64,000 bases of DNA from Terrimonas pollutisoli. GTDB taxonomy: Bacteria; Bacteroidota; Bacteroidia; Chitinophagales; Chitinophagaceae. Under the pieces are notes generated by a model. That model was not told the origin of the DNA and did no database searches. It worked only from the letters and a program-made list of their open reading frames with translations. The stretch covers positions 310,001 through 374,000 of the forward strand of contig NZ_JARKNA010000005.1 in the NCBI RefSeq assembly GCF_029360765.1. The letters are read 5' to 3'. The position numbers were made by a program, and so were the translations under genes. Shown piece by piece: positions 25,471 through 32,569 of this stretch (position 1 is its first letter; each line of letters starts with the position of its first letter).

Positions 25471-25587
25471 ATGAATCCTAAGAGTCTTCTCCAGTTTTTG
25501 GAAAGGCATTTTTCGAATCCCACCATTACAGTAAAACTACAACCGGATAAACCGGGCATTTACCCCAAAATATACAAGCCGTCGTAA
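25471..25587 (+). CDS. Possible 38-residue ORF
   Basis: An ATG frame of 38 codons (MNPKSLLQFLERHF at the start, IYPKIYKPS at the end) follows the hairpin. Its composition is protein-like but there is no family, ribosome binding site or promoter that I can point to. The rest of this 489-base gap (to 25894) is AT-rich with only a 29-codon frame on the other strand; no further feature is supported. Confidence 0.2.
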   Translation: MNPKSLLQFLERHFSNPTITVKLQPDKPGIYPKIYKPS

Positions 25588-25894
25588 TCATTTAGTTAAA
25601 AAGGCTGGATCCATCTCCTGGATAATTTAAATGGCCCTGATAGTAACATTAGTAATTTTCCCATAATCTCCTGTCACTTAAAATAATCAGTCCAAAAAAA
25701 AATTATTCGAATAAATGAATCTTAAAAGACTGACATGCAAACAAGTACATCTCAACTTGGTTTAAAAAGAAATTGGTATAGGGATTTTTCATCGTAAAAA
25801 ACTTGCACTGGTAGATTTTCTTTTCTTGTTTTGTGCTTAATACTGATTCGCAGATGGTTTTTACGAGCAGTATACCGTATAAATACCTAACCTT

Positions 25895-27838
25895 ATGAAG
25901 CTAACTGTACTCCTTACCGCATTTTTATTAATGGCCTGCTTTTCTAAGGCCCAAATTGTAACTCCGTTTATCAAAGCAAATTTTGGGGTTGACGCTGATC
26001 TGAAAGCCAATTTTTTTAATGGTTCTCTTTCTCCCGGAAATGATGACTGGTTTAATGACGGCACACCTGGCACAGGCGTGTTTGTTATTGATACTACCGG
26101 TGCCGCAGCCATGATGAGCCAATACATAGCTGATCCCACATTGCGCAAAAAATCATTTACCCGCGGTATGAACTACCCCATGTATTCCACTGTTAACGGC
26201 AAATTGTTGTATGATGCCCTTTATGTAAGGGATCATAATAAAAACGATTCTACAGCCTTTGTCAGTAGTAATAAAAACGGTGAAAGCCCTGCAATTTGGA
26301 GTGGCGCAACAACACCGATTCCTGTCAAAAATGATATTAATGACGTAATGGTCCATGTAAGAAGAGATGGACCAGCTTTAACAGACTCATTATGGTTTTT
26401 CGCAGGTGTATCAATACACGGGAGTACGGGTAGCCGGTATTTTGATTTTGAATTGTACCAGACTGATATTTTTTTCAATAAAGCTGATAGCAGTTTTTAT
26501 AATTATGGTGCAGAAGCCGGGCATACGGCCTGGCAGTTTGATGCAGTGGGTAATGTAACAAGACCCGGTGATGTCATCTTCACTGCTGAATTTAGTAATG
26601 CAGGGCTGGAACTGCTTGAAGCCCGCATTTGGATTGACAAAAGCTCACTGTCACTAACACCTGCACCGTTTTCCTGGAACGGCGCCTTTGATGGAGATGG
26701 AACATCAGCTCAATATGGATATGCGAGTATCAAGCCCAAAACCGGCGGTATTTTTTATGGCGGCAACCAGTGCACCAATAATACCTGGGGAGGTCCGTTT
26801 GGCTTTGTGGATGTAACCAATGTATCTATTACAAATTATGCCAGCCCTGACTTTATGGAGATCGCGGTAAATATGACAAAACTCGGTTTGGATCCTTATA
26901 CCATTCTGGGTAGTAGTTGCAATCTTTCATTTAGAAAAGTTTTTGCAAAGACCAGGAGCTCCAATTCTTTTACATCTTCCCTGCAGGACTTTGTAGGCCC
27001 TTATAGTATTGCCCGTCCGGAAACAGCGGCAGTCACCGGCAATCTATCCCTTTTCTGCGGCAGCGGACCCGGATTTTCACAGTTATCAGTAACAAATCCT
27101 CTTTCAACATCTACTTATACCTGGTCAACACCAAATGGAAATATTGTTACCACTCCTGCTGAGGGAACAACTATCGTAGCCAATATGCCGGGTACTTATA
27201 TAGTTAACCAAACTTTGATTAGCGGATGTTCCTCTTATTCAACTGACACTATCGTCCTTATTAAGGACTTAACCCGGTGTATGATATTGGCGGCAGAGGA
27301 TTTACAGCTGAATGCAAAAAGTAATAATTCGGATGTTTTACTAACCTGGACCTCCACTGCTAAAGACGTTCTCAAATATGAAGTGGAACGAAGCATTGAT
27401 AACCGCTCTTTTCAAACCATTGGTAGCATTAACGCTACCAGCAATAGCGTAGCTGAAAAAAACTACCAGGCTATTGACCAAATAAATCATCTAAATGCAG
27501 GCAAAATTTACTATCGTTTAAAGATCACCTCCACAAATTTCCTGGTCAATTATAGTCAAACTATAAGCATAAAAAACAACAACGGGTTGGCGGCCGATTT
27601 CACCATAACACCCAACCCTGCAAGTGATTATTTGCAAATTGGTTTCAGAAAAATTATGAAGGCAGGAATGTCAGTGAAGATCTACAATAATCTTGGAACT
27701 GAAGTCAGGAGCCTGCAGCTAAAGAATGAAAATGAAAAAATCAGTCTCCGCCAATTGACACCAGGAATTTATATCATTCAGGCCTTTGCTGCCGATGGTT
27801 CGTTCAAAGCCCAGCAAAAATTATTGGTAGCACGATAA
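25895..27838 (+). CDS. Secreted type IX substrate with type A sorting domain
   Basis: A 647-residue secreted protein. The signal peptide ends near FSKAQ. The N-terminal two thirds form a large beta-rich region beginning TPFIKANFGVDADLKANFF, with a probable PKD/Ig-like segment before residue 450. The C-terminal 75 residues (from FTITPNPASDYLQIGF to KAQQKLLVAR) are a type IX secretion type A sorting domain, so it should be exported through the Por/Gld machinery and bound at the surface or released. The catalytic or binding role is unknown. Confidence 0.85.
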   Translation: MKLTVLLTAFLLMACFSKAQIVTPFIKANFGVDADLKANFFNGSLSPGNDDWFNDGTPGTGVFVIDTTGAAAMMSQYIADPTLRKKSFTRGMNYPMYSTVNGKLLYDALYVRDHNKNDSTAFVSSNKNGESPAIWSGATTPIPVKNDINDVMVHVRRDGPALTDSLWFFAGVSIHGSTGSRYFDFELYQTDIFFNKADSSFYNYGAEAGHTAWQFDAVGNVTRPGDVIFTAEFSNAGLELLEARIWIDKSSLSLTPAPFSWNGAFDGDGTSAQYGYASIKPKTGGIFYGGNQCTNNTWGGPFGFVDVTNVSITNYASPDFMEIAVNMTKLGLDPYTILGSSCNLSFRKVFAKTRSSNSFTSSLQDFVGPYSIARPETAAVTGNLSLFCGSGPGFSQLSVTNPLSTSTYTWSTPNGNIVTTPAEGTTIVANMPGTYIVNQTLISGCSSYSTDTIVLIKDLTRCMILAAEDLQLNAKSNNSDVLLTWTSTAKDVLKYEVERSIDNRSFQTIGSINATSNSVAEKNYQAIDQINHLNAGKIYYRLKITSTNFLVNYSQTISIKNNNGLAADFTITPNPASDYLQIGFRKIMKAGMSVKIYNNLGTEVRSLQLKNENEKISLRQLTPGIYIIQAFAADGSFKAQQKLLVAR

Positions 27839-27862
27839 GAAAGTTGTCACCATTTGCATACA

Positions 27863-27890
27863 GGAGCCATTACCGAATGGCTCCTTTTTT
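27863..27890 (+). terminator. Terminator of the type IX substrate gene
   Basis: GGAGCCATT (27863-27871) and AATGGCTCC (27876-27884) form a perfect 9-bp stem followed by six T. Confidence 0.9.
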
Positions 27891-28106
27891 AATTCAGCCA
27901 CCTGTTATCCAGGTTAGAGTGAATTAAAATAAATAATAATAGGGCCACATCCAGGCTATAATGCCCTGTTCACACGATCACCGGGGTAGCCAAAAATCAC
28001 GTAAACCATCTGTTGAAAACAATAATTCACCCCTGTTAATATCTTTCCATTTTTTGTTGGAAAGCTGGCACAATTTTTACCCCATTTTTTGCAAACCAAC
28101 CTTATG

Positions 28107-28310
28107 ATGCATACATATACCTCCTCCACAGCTTCCAAGAAATTACTTCTTCGGTTCATCATGGAAAATATTGATTATCGGAAGAGGTCTTTGTACTTAC
28201 AGGAAATCATTTCCATGAGCCGGGTTAATGATGTTTGGCGCCACGCATTAGCGACATTTTTTGATACCCCCGCTGCCAGCTTTTCGGTAAAAGCATTTTG
28301 TAAGAATTAA
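28107..28310 (+). CDS. Possible small protein
   Basis: A 67-codon frame (MHTYTSSTASKKLLL at the start, SVKAFCKN at the end), with a mixed charged and hydrophobic middle. No signal peptide, membrane segment or family is recognised. An ATG one codon upstream (28104) is equally possible. An overlapping minus-strand frame (27956-28162) was judged less convincing. The nearby gap has no other supported gene. Confidence 0.35.
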   Translation: MHTYTSSTASKKLLLRFIMENIDYRKRSLYLQEIISMSRVNDVWRHALATFFDTPAASFSVKAFCKN

Positions 28311-28440
28311 CCGAATCTGTTTTTTGCCAATCGATTTTCTTAAACTGTGCCTTTTAACTGGCCGCTCTACCCTGCCCGCCGTCATTTCATTTTAAGGTCT
28401 GCTCGTCTCAAATAAATCCGACAAAAACACGGTACTATCC

Positions 28441-28448
28441 TATCTTTG
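28441..28448 (+). promoter_or_regulatory. -7 element of the small membrane-protein gene
   Basis: TATCTTTG is a perfect TAnnTTTG and ends 18 bases before the ATG at 28467. A TTG at the -33 position is not seen. Confidence 0.45.
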
Positions 28449-28466
28449 ATTAGCACTCAGAAACTT

Positions 28467-28592
28467 ATGAGTATGGCGCCGGAAAGGAAAAAATCGTTTG
28501 TTGTAAGAAATCTTGAATGGATTGTCCTTTTGATTCTCATATTGGCTGGTTTGATAGCTATCTGGCAATTCTTCTACCCCGATCTTTTTTGA
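28467..28592 (+). CDS. 41-residue single-pass membrane protein
   Basis: A short frame, MSMAPERKKSFVVRNLEW followed by a long hydrophobic run (IVLLILILAGLIAIW) and QFFYPDLF. The positively charged N-terminus and one transmembrane helix predict an inner-membrane protein with the N-terminus inside. A -7 promoter element at 28441 and an intact start support expression. No family is recognised; small single-pass proteins often modulate larger membrane complexes, but no partner is evident here. Confidence 0.6.
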   Translation: MSMAPERKKSFVVRNLEWIVLLILILAGLIAIWQFFYPDLF

Positions 28593-28662
28593 AAATAAAT
28601 CACCCCAATCGCGGCCCGGAAAACAGGTCTCATTATTGTTTGTATATGTTCAAAATACTTTT

Positions 28663-28851
28663 ATGGATACTAAACAAAAACTGGAAGAACTTAACCGGGA
28701 ATCTTTAAAGCATTTGGAAGAATATCTTAAATCCAAGGGTGAATTGAAGCAGGACGAGCATCTCAAAATAGTTAAGGCCAGCGAAGAGTGGCAAACCGCC
28801 TGGAACAAACTGAAGGAAGCCCTGATGGTGTTGGAACGCCTGGAGCTATAG
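28663..28851 (+). CDS. Small helical protein
   Basis: A 62-residue, highly charged, probably all-helical protein (MDTKQKLEELNRESLKHLEE to ALMVLERLEL). Heptad-like spacing of Leu suggests a coiled coil or helical hairpin. It lies 70 bases after the small membrane protein on the same strand and may share its transcript. No family is recognised. ATG at 28663 is chosen over an upstream non-ATG start. Confidence 0.55.
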   Translation: MDTKQKLEELNRESLKHLEEYLKSKGELKQDEHLKIVKASEEWQTAWNKLKEALMVLERLEL

Positions 28852-28973
28852 CCGACCGTAATATAAACTTAAGGAGTCTTTTATCCCGGCAACCGATCGG
28901 TGCTAGCACTCAACTGGCTGCTTATGTTGAGTAGTGAGCAACAATGATTAGATTACAATAATATATTTATGGC

Positions 28974-29495
28974 ATGCGCAAAGTAATTCTGCAGTTAGCC
29001 GTAAGTCTTGACGGCTATATTGAAGGGCCTAAGGGAGAATTTGATTGGTGTTTTACAGATGATGACTACGGAATGTCGGCATTCTTTCAACAAATAGACG
29101 CCATTTTTATCGGCCGCAAAAGTTATGAGCTGGCACTTTCCATGGGCGGCTCTGCCCCACTTGGTTTCCCGTCCATAAAAGAGTATGTTTTCTCCAATTC
29201 TTTAAAAAAAATAGAAGGAGATCGGGTTATTGTTAGTGGTAATTTTCTTGCAGAAGTTAATAAGATAAAGAACCTTCCGGGCAAAGACATTTGGTTGTTT
29301 GGAGGAGCTGAGCTTGTAACATTTTTTATAAACAATAACCTGGTAGATGAAATGTCGCTTGCTGTTCATCCCATTGTTTTGGGAGCCGGAAAACCCTTAT
29401 TTCAAAATATCACGGAACGAAAAAAGCTAAATTTAACGGGAATCGAAACCTATCCCAGCGGCCTTGTAATGATCTCTTACAAACTTTCTACTTAA
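28974..29495 (+). CDS. Dihydrofolate reductase-fold protein (RibD C-terminal family)
   Basis: A 173-residue protein of the RibD C-terminal/DHFR-like superfamily, predicted to bind NADPH. The family opening MRKVILQLAVSLDGYIEGPKGE, IDAIFIGRKSYEL and the glycine-rich KDIWLFGGAELVTFF are all present, as is the closing PIVLGAGKPLF. Stand-alone members of this family in Bacteroidota and Actinobacteria reduce unknown substrates; true DHFR activity is unlikely. It converges on the LytTR regulator gene with a 14-base gap. Confidence 0.88.
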   Translation: MRKVILQLAVSLDGYIEGPKGEFDWCFTDDDYGMSAFFQQIDAIFIGRKSYELALSMGGSAPLGFPSIKEYVFSNSLKKIEGDRVIVSGNFLAEVNKIKNLPGKDIWLFGGAELVTFFINNNLVDEMSLAVHPIVLGAGKPLFQNITERKKLNLTGIETYPSGLVMISYKLST

Positions 29496-29509
29496 CCTGA
29501 TTTTGTGTG

Positions 29510-30277
29510 TTAAGCATTGTACATCCACTCCCTGAATTGGGGGGCCATTTCCTGGCTTACTACCAGGAAATGATGATTTAACCTGGGCACGGTCAACTCA
29601 ATTACCAGCTTCACTTTTTCGTGTGTTTTATATCCATGAATGAAATTGATATTGACAATATATTGCCTGTTGACTCTAAAAAAACTACTCCTGTCCAACT
29701 CAAGCTCTATATCACATAGGTTTTTATCCACGATGTACTCTCTGCCTCTTTTATCAATAACATACACTGTCCTGTGCTCGGTATGAAAAAGCACAATATC
29801 GCTCATTGGCAATGAAATATTTTCTTTACCCTTTTTCACTAACATACGATGACGTACATGTGTTGCCGGCTTGTCACTCCCCTGATTGCTTGGTAAGCTA
29901 TTATTTGCCTGATCCTGCGTGTATAGCATCCGGTACTTAGCGATGGCTTTGTGAAGCCTGTCCGGGTCGAGTGGTTTTAACAAATAGGCCAGGCAATTAT
30001 ACTCAAAAGCTTTAAGCATATGTTCCGGCTCATCAGTCACAAAAATGACTGGCGTGCAAGCATTTGTCTGATCAAAAATCTTGAATGAAAATTCATTGTC
30101 CACCTTGACTGCACAGAAAAGAATATCGACTGCAGGCCTGGTATGGAGGTAGGTTATCGCCGCATCAATATTGTGGAAGGAGGCGACTACGTTTACGTCA
30201 ACAGCAACACTCCCAATAGCATCAGCTAATTGCGCCGAGGCCTGTTCATTTTGATCAATAATAATAGCTTTTACCAT
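29510..30277 (-). CDS. LytTR-family regulator with degenerate receiver domain
   Basis: A 255-residue protein with an N-terminal receiver-like domain (about 1-120) and a C-terminal LytTR DNA-binding domain (about 150-250; SFFRVNRQYIVNINFI is typical). In the receiver the phosphoacceptor site reads DILFCAVKV, where an Asp is expected at the Ala, and the acidic pocket reads IIIDQNEQ, with one acidic residue replaced by Gln. The conserved Lys is kept in YLLKPLDPDRL. No histidine kinase is adjacent, so it may be controlled by something other than phosphorylation. It is the only two-component-type regulator in the window. Confidence 0.88.
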   Translation of the reverse strand: MVKAIIIDQNEQASAQLADAIGSVAVDVNVVASFHNIDAAITYLHTRPAVDILFCAVKVDNEFSFKIFDQTNACTPVIFVTDEPEHMLKAFEYNCLAYLLKPLDPDRLHKAIAKYRMLYTQDQANNSLPSNQGSDKPATHVRHRMLVKKGKENISLPMSDIVLFHTEHRTVYVIDKRGREYIVDKNLCDIELELDRSSFFRVNRQYIVNINFIHGYKTHEKVKLVIELTVPRLNHHFLVVSQEMAPQFREWMYNA

Positions 30278-30487
30278 GGTGAAAGACTCTTTGGCTTGAA
30301 AACTTACTCCGTCCCATTATTTCCAGGGTAATGCTACAATGAAGCCACTGATAACACTCAATTAAAGTTCCAACATTTTCAACACAACTCCGCTGCTTTT
30401 TGCTATCGGTTGTTCAAAAGATTAAAGGCAGGAATAAAAAAACAACGCAAAACTGACTGGCATATTTTATGAGTTGCTAATTGTTAA

Positions 30488-30985
30488 ATGATTTTAATTA
30501 TGACAAGCGAAAACAAACTCAAAGTATACAGCACCGTCTTTAGTCACAACGGTCACATTCCCCCGGAGTATACCTGTGACGGGAAGAACATCAATCCTCC
30601 GATTGAGGTGGACAATATCCCGGAAGGAACCAAAACCCTGGCGCTGATTATGGAAGATCCGGATGCACCGCGGCAAACATTCGATCACTGGGTAGTATGG
30701 AATATTTCTCCTACCGAAGCTATTACCGAGGAAAGCGTTCCGGGGATAAGCGGCACTAATAGTTTTGGACACACCGGCTATGGCGGACCTTGCCCTCCTT
30801 CCGGGGCCCATCGCTATTTTTTCAGGGTGTATGCACTGGATAAAAAGCTCGACCTTATGGCTGGCGCAACCAAAGAGGAATTGCTGGAAAGAATGCATGA
30901 CCACATACTGGCACAGGGAGAACTTATGGGATACTATCAAAAAAAGAAAGTTCCCCAACCCGAAGGCGAAAGCCAGAAGGACTAA
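30488..30985 (+). CDS. YbhB/YbcL-family PEBP-like protein
   Basis: A 165-residue protein of the phosphatidylethanolamine-binding protein family. The two family signatures are clear: DPDAPRQTFDHWVVWNI (about 57-73) and GYGGPCPPSGAHRYFFRVYALD (about 97 onward), which line the anion-binding pocket. Bacterial members are often called Raf-kinase-inhibitor-like; their role is not settled. No signal peptide is present. An ATG at 30500 (MTSENKLK) is an alternative start. It converges on the cupin gene. Confidence 0.9.
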   Translation: MILIMTSENKLKVYSTVFSHNGHIPPEYTCDGKNINPPIEVDNIPEGTKTLALIMEDPDAPRQTFDHWVVWNISPTEAITEESVPGISGTNSFGHTGYGGPCPPSGAHRYFFRVYALDKKLDLMAGATKEELLERMHDHILAQGELMGYYQKKKVPQPEGESQKD

Positions 30986-31030
30986 ATCTAAAAGCTGGGT
31001 GTCTTGTGAAAAATTTTTGAGATACCCGGC

Positions 31031-31423
31031 TTATTTAACATAGGTGCTCAATAATACGATACAGTCTGAGACAGCTTTGAAGGAATGAATGACATGAGGA
31101 TGAAGGGTTACCAACTGATTTTCTTTCAGCTGTACGTCCCCCTCACTGGTAGTAAACACTGCCTTTCCTCGGAGCATTTGAATAGACATATAACCCTCTA
31201 TTTCATTTTCCTTGATAAAGGCTCCGGCTTTTAAGGCTGAAATGACGATGCGTATATTACCTGACTTAAAAACCGTTATCCCATTCCGGTCGTTTTTATC
31301 CCAGGCTTTTTCGTCTTTGAGCTGATTAATTGTAGCAGTTATGTCCGTAAAAATATACGAAGCATCAATTGCTCTTGCCCCCTCGGGACGATTAAGTGTG
31401 GCTTCTGTTCTTTTTATTTCCAT
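31031..31423 (-). CDS. Cupin-domain protein
   Basis: A 130-residue single-domain cupin. The second half holds the barrel pattern: GYMSIQMLRGKAVFTT, then GDVQLKENQLVTLHPHVIHSFKAV with two or more His in positions typical of metal ligands, though the first metal motif is incomplete. A small-molecule binding or protective role is plausible. ATG at 31423 was chosen over an upstream TTG. A broken short frame lies upstream on the same strand. Confidence 0.75.
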   Translation of the reverse strand: MEIKRTEATLNRPEGARAIDASYIFTDITATINQLKDEKAWDKNDRNGITVFKSGNIRIVISALKAGAFIKENEIEGYMSIQMLRGKAVFTTSEGDVQLKENQLVTLHPHVIHSFKAVSDCIVLLSTYVK

Positions 31424-31491
31424 AAACAATTTTTAAAATGTGTTTAATAGGTTCAACTAAACATGCATAAAAATCATTCCGAAAACGTGAT

Positions 31492-31665
31492 TTACAAATT
31501 CACCTGTCTTTCTGCCATATAAATCAATACAGGAGCGCAATCTAATAAACCGCTGTCAAAACTTATTGTAACTAAAAGTGAATGGTTTTCTACATCAAAA
31601 GTGGCACTAATTCCTTCCCTTGAATGATCCGGGAAAAAATTAAAGGGCTGTTAAAAACTATTCAT
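31492..31665 (-). pseudogene. Short gene broken by an in-frame stop
   Basis: Reading from ATG at 31665, the frame is MNSF, then TAA at codon 5, then 52 open codons beginning QPFNFFPDHSREGISATF and ending IYMAERQVNL before a final TAA. The downstream part is protein-like with no stops. A single T-to-A reversion in TAA would give a continuous 57-residue product. A rare non-ATG start downstream cannot be ruled out. The family is unknown. The gap 31424-31749 otherwise contains only promoter-type sequence for the gene at 31750. Confidence 0.4.
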
Positions 31666-31749
31666 TTGTTCTTTTTAACGTAAACTGGCCTAATCCTTTT
31701 ATGAAAGCAGAAGTCATAAAAACAATTTATTTAAACTAAATAAAAGATT

Positions 31750-32223
31750 ATGAAAGCTATAATTTCTACACTTGCACTGGCTGTCGTATTACTATCGTCT
31801 TGTGGCACTGCTAATGTAAAGGAACCCGAGTACCGGGACATCCGGGATATAAAAATGTTGGAGTTGGGAATACTGCAATCCACGGCAGGTGTCGACTTCA
31901 TCTACTATAATCCAAACGATTTCGGGGTGCAACTTTCCGAAGCAAGAGGCGACGTGTATGTTGACAATACTTACCTTGGCCGGTTTGAGCTGGGCGAGAA
32001 AGTTCAAGTGAAAAAAAGGTCAGAGTTTATTGTGCCAGCCGTTATCAAACTGGATATGATCGGCGCCATTAAAAACCAACGTGATCTTTTAAAGAAAAAA
32101 GAAGCCCTGATAAGAATTGATGGAGTCGCAAGGGTTAAAAAAGCAGGTTTTACTAAGGACATTGCCATCAAACACGAGAGCATGCAGAATATTGAGCGTT
32201 TGCGAACCCTGGTCTCCAGGTAA
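31750..32223 (+). CDS. LEA14-like (WHy domain) lipoprotein
   Basis: A 157-residue lipoprotein with lipobox LLSSC (Cys about residue 19). The mature domain has the LEA type 2/WHy pattern: FIYYNPNDFGVQLSEARGDVYVDNTYLGRFEL, then a strand pair with FIVPAVIKLDMIGA. In plants and bacteria such proteins are linked to desiccation or envelope stress; the role in Bacteroidota is not established. It is followed by a strong terminator. Confidence 0.82.
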   Translation: MKAIISTLALAVVLLSSCGTANVKEPEYRDIRDIKMLELGILQSTAGVDFIYYNPNDFGVQLSEARGDVYVDNTYLGRFELGEKVQVKKRSEFIVPAVIKLDMIGAIKNQRDLLKKKEALIRIDGVARVKKAGFTKDIAIKHESMQNIERLRTLVSR

Positions 32224-32229
32224 ATTTCT

Positions 32230-32256
32230 AAACCCCGGAAAAGCCGGGGTTTCTTA
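32230..32256 (+). terminator. Terminator of the WHy-domain lipoprotein gene
   Basis: AAACCCCGG (32230-32238) and CCGGGGTTT (32244-32252) form a perfect 9-bp stem followed by a T-rich tail. Confidence 0.9.
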
Positions 32257-32316
32257 TTGAAACAAGAAAATAAGTCGTTTTTATCCTATAGGATTTAGTA
32301 AATTCAAAGAAAAAAA

Positions 32317-32562
32317 ATGGCCAGGTCACATCACCGAAAAAAGCATAAAGAACATCTGCGTCAATACAAGCACAAGGAGGAAACAGTAGTAACCACAGCA
32401 ACCAGTAAGGCGGCCGGAGTTTTTGCTATTGTTGGCGCAGTAATTGGTCTGGCTGTAAGCTATTTCGGTAGTGAGGGTTCTATTCTTTGGATTATTATTG
32501 GACTTGTAGCGGGAGCCGCAGCAGGTTATTTCGTTGGTCGCAAAATTGACAACAGTAAATGA
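32317..32562 (+). CDS. Small glycine-zipper membrane protein
   Basis: An 81-residue protein with a His/Lys-rich N-terminus (MARSHHRKKHKEHLRQ) and two hydrophobic helices, GVFAIVGAVIGLAVSYFG and WIIIGLVAGAAAGYFVGRK, rich in spaced Gly and Ala as in glycine zippers. An inner-membrane location is likely. No partner is recognised. It is convergent with the gliding-type protein gene, seven bases away. Confidence 0.7.
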   Translation: MARSHHRKKHKEHLRQYKHKEETVVTTATSKAAGVFAIVGAVIGLAVSYFGSEGSILWIIIGLVAGAAAGYFVGRKIDNSK

Positions 32563-32569
32563 GGCGTCG

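Noticed and set aside
27956..28162. Minus-strand 68-codon frame overlapping the small ORF at 28107
   Set aside because: It has no start context, promoter or family signal, and overlaps the slightly better plus-strand candidate.
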